This document shows positions 44,130 through 52,651 of a stretch of 64,000 nt of DNA, piece by piece. The notes below the pieces were generated by a model that made no database searches, was not told the DNA's origin, and saw only the letters and a program-made list of their open reading frames with translations. The stretch comes from an uncultured Solirubrobacterales bacterium (GTDB lineage: Bacteria > Actinomycetota > Thermoleophilia > Solirubrobacterales > JACPNS01): the NCBI GenBank assembly GCA_937128795.1, contig CAKZMQ010000010.1, forward strand, positions 38,768 through 102,767, given 5' to 3'. Both the position numbers and the translations under genes were made by a program. How positions within the stretch are numbered: the first letter of the stretch is position 1; each line of letters starts with the position of its first letter.

Positions 44130-44162
44130 CGGTGGATTGAAGCAGGCGCGCCGTTCCACAGA

Positions 44163-44184
44163 TAAGTAACTATTGAGTCACTTA
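44163..44184. promoter_or_regulatory. TetR-type operator between exporter and regulator genes
   Basis: TAAGTAACT-attg-AGTCACTTA is a 22-bp inverted repeat with 8 of 9 matching arm positions. It sits 4 nt upstream of the tetR -10 box TAAAAT (44189-44194) and over the -35 region expected for the exporter gene, so one bound dimer pair would control both. Confidence 0.65.
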
Positions 44185-44201
44185 CGACTAAAATGAGACC
44201 G

Positions 44202-44810
44202 ATGGCCTTCAGTGCACCCCCCACGCCAAAGGGCGCTCGACAAGCCCAAGAAATCCTCGACGCCGCGCTGCGATGCCTCGGTCGCGACGGCTTTTCGGCT
44301 ACATCGCTCTCGCGCGTCGCCGATGAGGCAGGCGTAAGCAAGCGGATGGTGCTCTACTACTTCGATTCCCGCGAGGCCCTGTTCGACCAGCTGGCGGAGT
44401 CGATCGGCGAGCGCTTGATCACTGCGTTGGACGATGCGATCGACGGGCTCGAGGACCCGGCCGAAGCGGTCACCGCTGGTTTCAGCGAAATGTGGACGGC
44501 CATCACCGCCGATCGAGCGCTGCTCGTCGCGCTGTTCGGCGTTACGACCGAGGCCGTAACCGACGCTCGACTCGATCGCACCGTCTCGAACTTCAAGGAT
44601 CGTTTTCGCGATCTGCTGCGCAAGCAACTGGACCTAGCCCGAGCGAACGGCCGCCGCATCACCGTCGATGACGACATCGCTGTGACCGCCGTGCTTGCCG
44701 GCTTTCTCGGCCTGGCACTCGAATGGCTCGAACGCGGCGACACGCCGGAGCTTGAGAAGACGATCGGCGCGTTTCAGGCGATGCTCACCTCGCTGGCACC
44801 ACCCGCCTGA
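44202..44810 (+). CDS. TetR-family repressor (exporter-linked)
   Basis: A protein of 202 residues from ATG 44202 (TAAAAT ends 7 nt upstream; leaderless). The helix-turn-helix is FSATSLSRVADEAGVSKRMVLYYFDSREALF, residues ~27-57. The C-terminal ligand domain is all-helical. Its divergent position over the operator at 44163-44184 points to autoregulation and control of the ABC exporter. The palindrome before the next gene (44864) is a possible second target. Confidence 0.92.
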   Translation: MAFSAPPTPKGARQAQEILDAALRCLGRDGFSATSLSRVADEAGVSKRMVLYYFDSREALFDQLAESIGERLITALDDAIDGLEDPAEAVTAGFSEMWTAITADRALLVALFGVTTEAVTDARLDRTVSNFKDRFRDLLRKQLDLARANGRRITVDDDIAVTAVLAGFLGLALEWLERGDTPELEKTIGAFQAMLTSLAPPA

Positions 44811-44837
44811 TCCACTTTTTTCTCGCGGTAAGCTTTG

Positions 44838-44880
44838 TGTGATCGAAGTCACGGTCGTTTTTTGTACCGATCGGTACGCT
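44838..44880 (+). promoter_or_regulatory. Promoter with CRP-like site and palindrome over the -10 box
   Basis: TGTGA-N6-TCACG (44838-44853) matches 9 of 10 consensus bases of the CRP family and is centred about 42 nt before the predicted start site, the classical class II activation position. GTACCGATCGGTAC (44864-44877), a perfect 14-bp palindrome, overlaps the -10 box TACGCT (44875-44880), which ends 7 nt before ATG 44888. Together they suggest activation by a CRP-type protein and repression by another factor. Confidence 0.5.
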
Positions 44881-44887
44881 TGCGCCC

Positions 44888-46816
44888 ATGAACGTGCCGA
44901 TTGGTGAACTATCTCTCGCCGCGGCTGCGGCAGTTGAGACTGCGCCCGCAGCCGGGGCCGAAATCAGGCAGATCGTCATCGGCGGTCTTGCGACAAGCAT
45001 CTGGATGGCGATCTTCGTCGTCCTCGGGCTGCGGCATCGCGCCGGTTCGACTGACCTCTTGGATCGAGCCGATGCGACGGTCCGGCGGCGGACCGGCCTT
45101 CCGGGATGGTCCGTCATCCCGTACGCGGTTGCCGTGGTCGCACTGGCGATCGCTGGCGTCGGCTTCGTTTGGGACGTTGCGCTGCACCTGGACAGCGGCC
45201 GCGACGCCGGGCCATTTGCCAACCCGTCCCACTACCTACTGATCGTCGGCGTCGTGCTGTTCGTCACCGCGGGCTGGCTGGCAGTGGTGATGCCGAAGGG
45301 CGATTCAGTGGGGCCGTCATCGGTGCGACTTGGCCACGAGTGGTTCGCCCCGGCCGGCGGTGTCGCGATGCTTGCATGCGGCACGATGGCGATGACCGGT
45401 TTCGTCGCCGACGATGTTTGGCACCGCCTGTTCGGTCAGGACGTGACGTTGTGGGGGCCGACACACCTGATGATGATCACCGGCGGGCTGCTTGTGCTCT
45501 TTTGCTCGTTCGTGTTGATGCGCGAAGGCATGCGCAGCGTGCGGCCGCCGCGCACTCGCGCCCAGCGCCGCGCCGACGCTCGAACCGGCGCCAACGCGAA
45601 GGGCACCTTCGCATGGGTGAGTACAGCATTGCTGCTGGGCGGTGCATTGACAGGGATGACGCTCGCGTACCAGCAGGAATTCAGCTATGGATTCCCGCAG
45701 TTTCGTCTGCTCTTTCACCCCGTCCTGATCGCATTTTCTGCGGCATTGGTGCTGACCGCGGCGCGCACGCTCTATGGCCGTGGCGGCGCATTGATTGCGA
45801 TGGCCGGTTCGGTCGCGCTCAGCGGACTGCTCAGCCTGATTGTGGCCCAGGGCTTCGGCGAGTTGACGCTGCACTTTCCGCTCTACTTCGCCGAAGCGGT
45901 GATGGTCGAACTTGCCGCCTTGGTCGCCCTGCGTCGTGGTCGCTACAAATTTGCAGCCCTCGCCGGCGTGCTCGTCGGCAGTGTGGGGATGCTCGCCGAA
46001 TACGGCTGGTCACAGATTTGGATGCCGATCGCCTGGCCGGCGCAGATTCTGCCGGAGGCGGCGGCGCTTGCGATCGTGGTCGGAGTCTGCGGCGCGATCG
46101 TCGGCACCTTCTTCGGCACGACATTGACGGCCGACCCGGGCAGCGCAGTGCTTGGCCGCCGAGTTGGCGCGGCGCCGATCGGCGCGCTCGCAGTATTCGC
46201 CGTCGTGGCGATCGGCCTGCTTCCGACCAGTGCCCCGGCGGGCATGACGGCAAAGGTCACGCTGACCGAGGTCACCGCCGCCCCGCAACGCACAGTCAAC
46301 GCGACGATTGCCTACAGCGACAGGACCTATGGCGACAAAGCCGACTGGATCCACGGCTTCGCCTGGCAGGGCGACGCGATTGCCCAAGTCGACGAACTTC
46401 AGAAGGTTGCTCCCGGCGTGTGGCGCACGACGGAGCCGCTGCCGGTTTACGGAACCTGGAAGGCCGCCTTCAGAGTGCACCGCGGGTCGATGATGGCCAG
46501 CGTGCCGCTGTATCTGCCTGCCGACAGTGCACTCGGCGTCCCCGCGACGCTGGCACCCGCCGAGTTCGAGCGCAGCGTTATCGCCGACCGCACGATGATG
46601 CAGCGAGAACGTCGCACGGACGTTCCCGGGTGGCTGTTCGCATTTGGCAGCGCGCTGGTGGCGCTGATGACCTTTTCGCTCGTGTTGCTGCTCGGCTGGG
46701 CACTATTGAGGGTGGCGCGCGGTGCCGGGCTGGGCTCCGAGCAGCAGGGGTCAACCGGTATTGCGAAGCGGCGCGCGCGTGCAACTCAGTGGCGGCCTCA
46801 CGCTCGCTCGCTGTGA
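44888..46816 (+). CDS. Large polytopic membrane protein of unknown function
   Basis: A protein of 642 residues with about 12-13 predicted helices in residues 25-445. A non-membrane domain of ~130 residues follows (about 455-585, beta-rich, with TVNATIAYSDRTYGDKADWIHG and an outer-face Trp/Tyr-rich surface), then one last helix and a basic tail. Scattered His residues within or near helices (VALHLDSGRD, GHEWFAP, VWHRLFGQDV, GPTHLMM) could bind metal or haem. I do not recognise the family. The leaderless ATG is controlled by the composite promoter just upstream. Confidence 0.75.
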   Translation: MNVPIGELSLAAAAAVETAPAAGAEIRQIVIGGLATSIWMAIFVVLGLRHRAGSTDLLDRADATVRRRTGLPGWSVIPYAVAVVALAIAGVGFVWDVALHLDSGRDAGPFANPSHYLLIVGVVLFVTAGWLAVVMPKGDSVGPSSVRLGHEWFAPAGGVAMLACGTMAMTGFVADDVWHRLFGQDVTLWGPTHLMMITGGLLVLFCSFVLMREGMRSVRPPRTRAQRRADARTGANAKGTFAWVSTALLLGGALTGMTLAYQQEFSYGFPQFRLLFHPVLIAFSAALVLTAARTLYGRGGALIAMAGSVALSGLLSLIVAQGFGELTLHFPLYFAEAVMVELAALVALRRGRYKFAALAGVLVGSVGMLAEYGWSQIWMPIAWPAQILPEAAALAIVVGVCGAIVGTFFGTTLTADPGSAVLGRRVGAAPIGALAVFAVVAIGLLPTSAPAGMTAKVTLTEVTAAPQRTVNATIAYSDRTYGDKADWIHGFAWQGDAIAQVDELQKVAPGVWRTTEPLPVYGTWKAAFRVHRGSMMASVPLYLPADSALGVPATLAPAEFERSVIADRTMMQRERRTDVPGWLFAFGSALVALMTFSLVLLLGWALLRVARGAGLGSEQQGSTGIAKRRARATQWRPHARSL

Positions 46817-46865
46817 CGACATCCGTCAGCGCATCGGTGAGCAGCGCTCTATTCGGCGAGATCTT

Positions 46866-46913
46866 GCCGCATGCCCTGTCCATGCGGCGTGCTGCATGGA
46901 CAGGGCATGCGGC
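46866..46913. terminator. Long perfect hairpin between convergent genes, no U-tract
   Basis: Arms 46866-46885 and 46894-46913 are perfectly complementary over 20 bp around an 8-nt loop. No T-run follows on either strand. It occupies the 172-nt gap between the membrane protein and the convergent luciferase-like gene; nothing else of note is seen in that gap. A bidirectional U-less terminator is the simplest reading. Confidence 0.6.
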
Positions 46914-46988
46914 GCAAAAGGCCTTGTCCATCGGGATCTTGGGGCTGCCGGACTTGGACGGCGATCGGCAAGGCTGAGTAATCGTCCG

Positions 46989-48047
46989 TCACGCCAGGCG
47001 GCGAGCAACCTCCTCGCGCACGAGCGGCGCGACCTCGGTGCCGAACAGTTCGATCGACTTCAGCGCCTCGGCATGCGGCATCGGTCCAATGCTGCTCTGG
47101 CCAAGGAATCGCGTGTTGCCGAATAGCTCGTGTTCGCGCAGGATCTTTGCCGCGATCTCTTCGGGGTGGCCGATCCATGGAACGCCGTCTCCTTGGATGC
47201 GCTGGTCGAAACTCTCGCGGGTCATCGGTGGCCAGCCTCGCTCCCTACCGATCTGCGTGAAGCCGGGTGACATGTAATCGAAGTAGTCGTCCACCGCAGT
47301 GGATGACTTGCTCACGAACACGTGCGAGTTGAGCCCCAACTGAAACTCTTGGTGGCCGCCCTTTTCCAAAGCCTGCCGATAGAGATCGACGAATGGCACG
47401 AAGCGATCTGGAGTTCCACCGATGATCGCGATCGTCAGCGGCAGACCGAGCAGACCGGCGCGAACGACTGATTGCGGCGTGCCGCCAACCGCGATCCACA
47501 CCGGCAATGGGTTCTGCACAGGTCGTGGGTACACGCCGCGATCGTCAATTGCCGCTCGGTGTCCGCCCGGCCAGGTGACCTTTTCGTGCGCGCGAACGTT
47601 CAACAGCAGTTCGAGCGACTCGGCGAACAGTTCGTCGTAGTCGTCGAGATTCTGACCGAACAGTGGGAACGTCTCGGTGAACGAGCCACGCCCGGCCATG
47701 ATCTCGGCGCGACCACCGGATATCAGGTCGAGCGTTGCGAACTCCTCGAACACGCGCACCGGATCGGCGCTGCTGAGCACGGTGACCGCACTGGTGAGAC
47801 GAATCTGCTTCGTGCGAGCTGCGATCGCAGCAAGCGCGACCGTTGGCGCTGAAACCGCGAAGTCCGGCCGATGGTGCTCGCCGAGACCGAACACGTCGAG
47901 TCCAACTTCGTCGGCGAGTTCGGCCTCCTCCAGCAGATTCTTCAATCGCTGCTCCGGAGTGAACGCCTGGCCGCCGCTGTAGTCGGATCCGGTATCGGCA
48001 AACGTGACTACTCCGAGTTCAAACTGGTTGTCAGATTCGACGCTCAT
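46989..48047 (-). CDS. Luciferase-like monooxygenase (LLM class, FMN/F420-dependent)
   Basis: A protein of 352 residues from ATG 48047 (TAGCAT ends 7 nt upstream). The family N-terminus [41 protein letters not shown] and the later [29 protein letters not shown] are typical of LLM oxidoreductases. Whether FMNH2 or F420 is used cannot be read from sequence. The flavin reductase at 12110 or a ferredoxin-like partner could supply electrons. Confidence 0.9.
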   Translation of the reverse strand: MSVESDNQFELGVVTFADTGSDYSGGQAFTPEQRLKNLLEEAELADEVGLDVFGLGEHHRPDFAVSAPTVALAAIAARTKQIRLTSAVTVLSSADPVRVFEEFATLDLISGGRAEIMAGRGSFTETFPLFGQNLDDYDELFAESLELLLNVRAHEKVTWPGGHRAAIDDRGVYPRPVQNPLPVWIAVGGTPQSVVRAGLLGLPLTIAIIGGTPDRFVPFVDLYRQALEKGGHQEFQLGLNSHVFVSKSSTAVDDYFDYMSPGFTQIGRERGWPPMTRESFDQRIQGDGVPWIGHPEEIAAKILREHELFGNTRFLGQSSIGPMPHAEALKSIELFGTEVAPLVREEVARRLA

Positions 48048-48109
48048 CGCGCCGATGCTACTACAAGCGGACGACAGTCCGTTTATCAATATCGATTAGC
48101 TTCTTCGGC

Positions 48110-48769
48110 ATGCCCGCAGAAGCAGTGATCTTTGACATGGACGGCGTGATTGTCGAGTCCGAGGCGCTCTGGGACGAAGCTCGTGAGCAGCTCGTCAAAC
48201 AAACCGGCGGACGCTGGGGGGCCGGCGCGCAGCGCGCAATGATGGGCATGGCGTCCAACGAATGGTCCGCTTACGTGCGCGACGAGCTGGAGGTGCCGCT
48301 TTCCGCCGAACAGATCAACGATCGCGTCGTCGCCCAATTGATCGATCTGTATCGCGAGCGTATTCCGCTGATCGACGGTGCGGTCGACGCCGTTCTCCGA
48401 GCAGCCGAACGCTGGCCGCTGGCCATTGCCTCGTCTTCCAACCGCGAATTGATCGATCTCGTCGTTGATCTGGCCGGTGTTGCGGACGCGTTCGCGGTAA
48501 CCGTTTCTTCAGAGGAAGTCGGCCGCGGTAAACCTTCACCGGATGTCTTTCTCGCTGCTGCCGAGCGGCTCGGCTCGGATCCCGGGAACTGCGTCGTGAT
48601 CGAGGATTCAGGCAACGGTGTGCGCGCTGCCGTCGCAGCCGGGATGCGAGTGATCGCTGTGCCGAACCGCGAATTTCCCCCGGCGCCGGAGGCCATCGAC
48701 CTGGCGCACGTAGTTGTCGATAGCGTCACGGAAATCACCAATCAACTGATTGAGACGACGGGCGCATGA
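48110..48769 (+). CDS. HAD-superfamily hydrolase (beta-phosphoglucomutase-like)
   Basis: A protein of 219 residues. Motif I is IFDMDGVIVESE with nucleophile Asp9 and Asp11; motif II Ser lies in IASSSNRELI; motif III/IV are GKPSPDVFLAAAERL and VIEDSGNGVRAAVAAGM. A helical cap lies between residues 18 and 85. Substrates are small phosphorylated metabolites. TAGCTT ends 7 nt before the ATG. It overlaps the next gene by 4 nt, starting a three-gene operon. Confidence 0.92.
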   Translation: MPAEAVIFDMDGVIVESEALWDEAREQLVKQTGGRWGAGAQRAMMGMASNEWSAYVRDELEVPLSAEQINDRVVAQLIDLYRERIPLIDGAVDAVLRAAERWPLAIASSSNRELIDLVVDLAGVADAFAVTVSSEEVGRGKPSPDVFLAAAERLGSDPGNCVVIEDSGNGVRAAVAAGMRVIAVPNREFPPAPEAIDLAHVVVDSVTEITNQLIETTGA

Positions 48770-49431
48770 AGGAACTTCTGTTCTACGAGCGTCCGGCCGA
48801 CGGCACTGCGATCGGTCAATTGATTCTCCACCACGGGCGCGGGTCGCACGAGGGCGACCTGCTGCCGATTGCCGACGCGATCGATCCCCAGCATCGCCTG
48901 CACGTTGTTGCGCCGCGCGCGCCGCTGGAGCTCCCCGGCTCGCCGGGCTTTCACTGGTATCTCGTTCCGCGTGTCGGGTTCCCCGACAAGGCAACTTTTC
49001 ACGCGTCGCGCGAAGCGCTCGCCGCGTTCCACGACGCGGCGTTCGCGCGGACGGGCATCCCCGCGAGCAGAACGGTGCTCGGTGGTTTCTCGATGGGTGC
49101 GGTGATGAGTTATGCGCTTGCACTTTCCAGCGATCGCCCCGTTCCGGCCGGCGTTCTGGCACTTTCCGGATTCATCCCGACGCTCGATGACTGGCAACCG
49201 AGCTTCATGGATCGACGATCACTGCGGATGTTCGTCTCTCATGGCGCAGAGGATCCGGTTATCTCGGTCGACTTTGCGCACAGCGCACGAGAACAGGTCA
49301 CGGAAGCAGGCTTGCCGCTGGAGTATCTGGAGTTCGACGGCGGCCATTGGATCGACTCGCAGCAGATCGCGCCGGCGACGAGTTGGCTGACAGCGACAAT
49401 CGACGCTGCTGCGACCGGTATCGATCTGTGA
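48766..49431 (+). CDS. Alpha/beta hydrolase (phospholipase/carboxylesterase family)
   Basis: A protein of 221 residues. The oxyanion and early strand are LILHHGRGSHEGDLLPIADAI. Nucleophile Ser109 lies in GGFSMGA, the acid in HGAEDPVIS near 165 and the histidine in FDGGHWID near 198. The substrate is probably a carboxylic ester. It is translationally coupled to the HAD gene upstream and to the luciferase-like gene downstream, each by a 4-nt overlap. Confidence 0.9.
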   Translation: MKELLFYERPADGTAIGQLILHHGRGSHEGDLLPIADAIDPQHRLHVVAPRAPLELPGSPGFHWYLVPRVGFPDKATFHASREALAAFHDAAFARTGIPASRTVLGGFSMGAVMSYALALSSDRPVPAGVLALSGFIPTLDDWQPSFMDRRSLRMFVSHGAEDPVISVDFAHSAREQVTEAGLPLEYLEFDGGHWIDSQQIAPATSWLTATIDAAATGIDL

Positions 49432-50438
49432 GCTCACCGCTGATCAGCGTGCTCGATCAGTCGCCGGTATCGGAGGGCATGATCGCCGGCGACGCCCTGC
49501 ACAACACGCTCGATCTCGCACAAGCTGCCGACCACCTTGGATTTTATCGCTACTGGTTGGCCGAACATCATGGCCTCTCGCTCTCGGGGCCCAGCCCGGA
49601 GGTTCTGGCCGGACCGGTCGCTGCCGCCACAGAGAAGATTCGCGTCGGCAGCGGCGGTGTGATGCTTCCCCACTACTCCCCATTCAAGGTCGCCGAGAAC
49701 TTCAGTTTGCTTGCGGGGTTATATCCCGGCCGGATCGATCTCGCGATCGGTCGGGCGTCGGGCACCGACCCGATCACGACATTCGCGCTGCAACGCGATC
49801 GCCGGCAGGCAGCTCCCGGTGATTTCCCGCAGCAGTTACTTGAACTGCTCGCCTACTTCCGCAAACAGCTGCCAGAGGATCATCCCTTCTGGCGCCTCCA
49901 GAGCAGCCTGCCAGGTGGCGACCAGCAGCCAGAGTGCTGGCTGCTCGGATCTTCGGCCCAGAGCGCGATCTGGGCCAAGGAGATCGGGTTGCGCTACGCC
50001 TTCGCCGACTTCATCAACAGTGAGGGCGCAGAAATCACCCGCAGCTACCGCAACGGGTTCGAAGCGAGCGCCGATCTCGATGCCCCGCATTCGATGGTGG
50101 GCCTATGGGTGATGTGCGCGCCGACGACCGAAGAGGCGCGCGAGCTCGCCGCGTCGATTCAGATGTCTATGTTGATGCTGCGGCGGGGAACACCGATCAA
50201 GGTTCCACCCGTGGCCGAGGCAGTCGATTTTCTGCGCGCTGAAGGCCGCGAACCCGGGGTGAGCCGTCGACGGCGGATGATCGTCGGCGACCCGGCCGTG
50301 GTGCGAGAAGGCATCGAGCGGGCAATCGAGGAGTACCGCGCCGACGAGGCGATCGTCGTGACTATCGCCCACGATCACGACGCACGCAAGCGCTCGTACG
50401 AACTGATCGCCAAAGAGTTCGGACTCAGCAGCCGCTAA
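49428..50438 (+). CDS. Luciferase-like monooxygenase (MsnO8-type LLM oxidoreductase)
   Basis: A protein of 336 residues from GTG 49428, a GTGA overlap with the esterase stop. The N-terminus LISVLDQSPVSEGMIAGDALHNTLDLAQAADHLGFYRYWLAEHHGL and IRVGSGGVMLPHYSPFKVAENF are diagnostic of the MsnO8 subgroup. The flavin type is not readable. The operon with a phosphatase and an esterase suggests breakdown of a small organic compound. Its stop overlaps the convergent ABC permease by 4 nt. Confidence 0.91.
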   Translation: MSSPLISVLDQSPVSEGMIAGDALHNTLDLAQAADHLGFYRYWLAEHHGLSLSGPSPEVLAGPVAAATEKIRVGSGGVMLPHYSPFKVAENFSLLAGLYPGRIDLAIGRASGTDPITTFALQRDRRQAAPGDFPQQLLELLAYFRKQLPEDHPFWRLQSSLPGGDQQPECWLLGSSAQSAIWAKEIGLRYAFADFINSEGAEITRSYRNGFEASADLDAPHSMVGLWVMCAPTTEEARELAASIQMSMLMLRRGTPIKVPPVAEAVDFLRAEGREPGVSRRRRMIVGDPAVVREGIERAIEEYRADEAIVVTIAHDHDARKRSYELIAKEFGLSSR

Positions 50439-51172
50439 TACTCGGCGCGCTGCACGCGCCCGAGTGATGCGCCGACGAGCGCTACCAACCAGACGATCAG
50501 GATCACTATCGACGTGCCGAGTGAAAGCGTTTCGTCGGCACCGGTGGTGGCCTCACGCTCGATCACGACACTGGCGACGATCGGGAAAAATCCATTGGCG
50601 AGATCCCGTGAAACGAATTCATAAATCAGACCGGCGATCAGCAAGCCGGCAAAGTTGAGTACCACGGCGACGGCGATCGCCACTCCGTTGGACTTCAGGA
50701 ACATGCCGATCGCGAGGCTGAGAATGCCATATAGCAATCCGGACATCAGCGGCGAATAGAAGAGGTCGAAAACCTCCGTGCCGCTAGGAGCGACTCCGCC
50801 GGCAATCGACGACGCGAGCAACGTCAGACCGATCGCCGGAAGCGCGATCAGCGTGACGGTCACCGGCAGAGCCAACACCCGAACGATCACAAGCTGCCAG
50901 CGCGGCCGTCCGGTCAACACCAAATACCGCATGGTGCCTTCGGCGACGTCGTAAGAACCAGCCGTGGCGCCAACGACGATCGCCGCCAGAATCACCGCGA
51001 ACGTGATCAGCCCGGTCCCGCTCTCGACAGCGACATCGCCAGTGGACGTGCTCGACACGATCGCCCAGATCAGCACGCCGAGTCCGAACAATCCAACCCA
51101 CACCATCGAGCCGTAGAACGACCCCTTTCGACCGATCTGGCGTTTGAATTCCGCTGGCAGCAGATCGATCAC
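50435..51172 (-). CDS. ABC-2 type permease
   Basis: A protein of 245 residues with six helices. The YDVAEGTMRYLVLTGRPRWQLVIVRVLA segment between helices 2 and 3 is typical of permeases that pair with bacitracin- or Na-export-type ATPases. It is cotranslated with the ATPase gene upstream (4-nt overlap). Substrate unknown. Confidence 0.88.
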   Translation of the reverse strand: MIDLLPAEFKRQIGRKGSFYGSMVWVGLFGLGVLIWAIVSSTSTGDVAVESGTGLITFAVILAAIVVGATAGSYDVAEGTMRYLVLTGRPRWQLVIVRVLALPVTVTLIALPAIGLTLLASSIAGGVAPSGTEVFDLFYSPLMSGLLYGILSLAIGMFLKSNGVAIAVAVVLNFAGLLIAGLIYEFVSRDLANGFFPIVASVVIEREATTGADETLSLGTSIVILIVWLVALVGASLGRVQRAEY

Positions 51173-52098
51173 AGCGACACCTCGCCGTCAGTCAGGTCGA
51201 GGAAACGCTGCTCGAGCGTTTCGTGGATTGGATACAACGAGAAGACCGGCAGGTTGTTGTCGTAGAGCGCCTTGCCCACGAACTTCAAGAGGTCGTCGCT
51301 GACCTGTTCGACTTCGATCGTCAAACCGCCGTGTTCGTCGGCCGTCACCAGTCCGATGCCGGGCGATCCATCGATGTGCTTCGCCGCCGTTTCTGCATCG
51401 CTGGTACGCGCGTAGATCTTCTGCTTTCCGGCGTTGACCAACTCGTCAACACTGCCGAAAGCGACCATCTTTCCGTGCTGGATGATCGCGACGTCGTCGG
51501 CCATCTTCTGAACCTCGCCGAGAATGTGGGACGAGATGAAGACGCTGCGACCTTCGTCGACAAACTCGCGGATCAGGTCGCGAAACTCGGCGAGACCGGC
51601 TGGGTCCAACCCGTTGGTCGGCTCATCGAGAATCAGCAGTTTGGGGTCGTTGAGCAGTGCGCGCGCCACGCCGAGGCGCTGGCGCATGCCCAGTGAATAC
51701 GTCTTGACAGTGTCATCGGCGCGCTCGATCAAACCAACGCGGTCGAGACAGTGGTCGATCCGCGCCGCCGCCTCGGGCCCGTAGTGCTTGGCCCAGACCT
51801 GAAGGTTCGCGCGCCCTGTCAGGTACGGATAGAAACGTGGTTCCTCGACGATCCCCCCGACATTTGCCAAGGCGTCGGCAGTCTGCGCCGGAACGTTGTA
51901 TCCGCAGACTTCGATCGTGCCTGCATTCGATCGCGCAAGTCCGAGCATCATCCGGATCAGCGTGGTTTTACCGCAGCCGTTCGGACCGAGCCACGCGAAG
52001 CAACGCCCGGCGGGGACGTCTACGGTCACATCGTCAACCGCGGTGAGCGATCCGAAGCGTTTGCTCACTCCGTTCAGCCGAATAACGTGGTCAGTCAT
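51169..52098 (-). CDS. ABC transporter ATP-binding protein
   Basis: A protein of 309 residues from ATG 52098. Walker A is GPNGCGKT (37-44); the signature is the variant YSLGMRQRL near 135; Walker B is LLILDEPTNGLDP; the switch histidine lies in SSHILGEVQKMAD. A C-terminal ~80-residue domain (GLTIEVEQVSDDLLKFVGKAL) is the regulatory extension often seen in bacitracin/lantibiotic-type exporters. The upstream open codons to 52203 are not conserved. Confidence 0.9.
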   Translation of the reverse strand: MTDHVIRLNGVSKRFGSLTAVDDVTVDVPAGRCFAWLGPNGCGKTTLIRMMLGLARSNAGTIEVCGYNVPAQTADALANVGGIVEEPRFYPYLTGRANLQVWAKHYGPEAAARIDHCLDRVGLIERADDTVKTYSLGMRQRLGVARALLNDPKLLILDEPTNGLDPAGLAEFRDLIREFVDEGRSVFISSHILGEVQKMADDVAIIQHGKMVAFGSVDELVNAGKQKIYARTSDAETAAKHIDGSPGIGLVTADEHGGLTIEVEQVSDDLLKFVGKALYDNNLPVFSLYPIHETLEQRFLDLTDGEVSL

Positions 52099-52211
52099 GG
52101 TCGTGCTTGGGTTCGTCGGCTGCGATGCATCGCGGCATCCTATGTGCCCCACGCGACGGCGCGTCCGTGCAATTGGCGCGATTTGGCGCGCGAGCGGCAA
52201 CAATCCCTTCG

Positions 52212-52637
52212 ATGGATTCTCACCCGCCCTACACGGAGAACATCGGTCAGCTGTCTGACGACCAGTTCGACGAACTGGTTGATTTCAGTGAGGAACTCGC
52301 AAAGTCGCACGGAACCGACGTAAGCAGCGACGCCTTCGACCATCTCGTCCAGGACGCGATCGACCGGCTGCCAGAGGATTTCCAGGCCGTGCTCGAGGCC
52401 GTGCCGGTCGTCGTATCCGACCTCGGCAGGCAGCACGGAGCGTATGGCCTCTACCAGGGCGACACGATCGCCCGCGACAACTTTCCCGATCGCATCGTGA
52501 TCTTCCGCGACACGTTGCTGCGGGATTTCGGCCATGACACGGTTCGTCTCACTGAGCAGGTCGAGCGCACCGTGCGACACGAGATCGCCCACCATCTCGG
52601 CTGGGACGAAACAGGCGTACGCAACCTCGGTCTTTGA
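52212..52637 (+). CDS. Small metallopeptidase-like protein (zincin, HExxH)
   Basis: A protein of 141 residues. The zinc site HEIAHHLGWDE is at residues 123-133 (His123, Glu124, His127 and a likely third acidic ligand Asp/Glu). The pattern FDHLVQDAIDRLPEDFQAVLEAVPVVVSD is typical of the actinobacterial 'metallopeptidase family' (DUF1025). Peptidase activity is unproven in most members. The GCAACAATCC upstream sequence, 8 nt before the ATG, is shared with the gene at 32600. Confidence 0.88.
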   Translation: MDSHPPYTENIGQLSDDQFDELVDFSEELAKSHGTDVSSDAFDHLVQDAIDRLPEDFQAVLEAVPVVVSDLGRQHGAYGLYQGDTIARDNFPDRIVIFRDTLLRDFGHDTVRLTEQVERTVRHEIAHHLGWDETGVRNLGL

Positions 52638-52651
52638 CCGCCGACTCGGCC

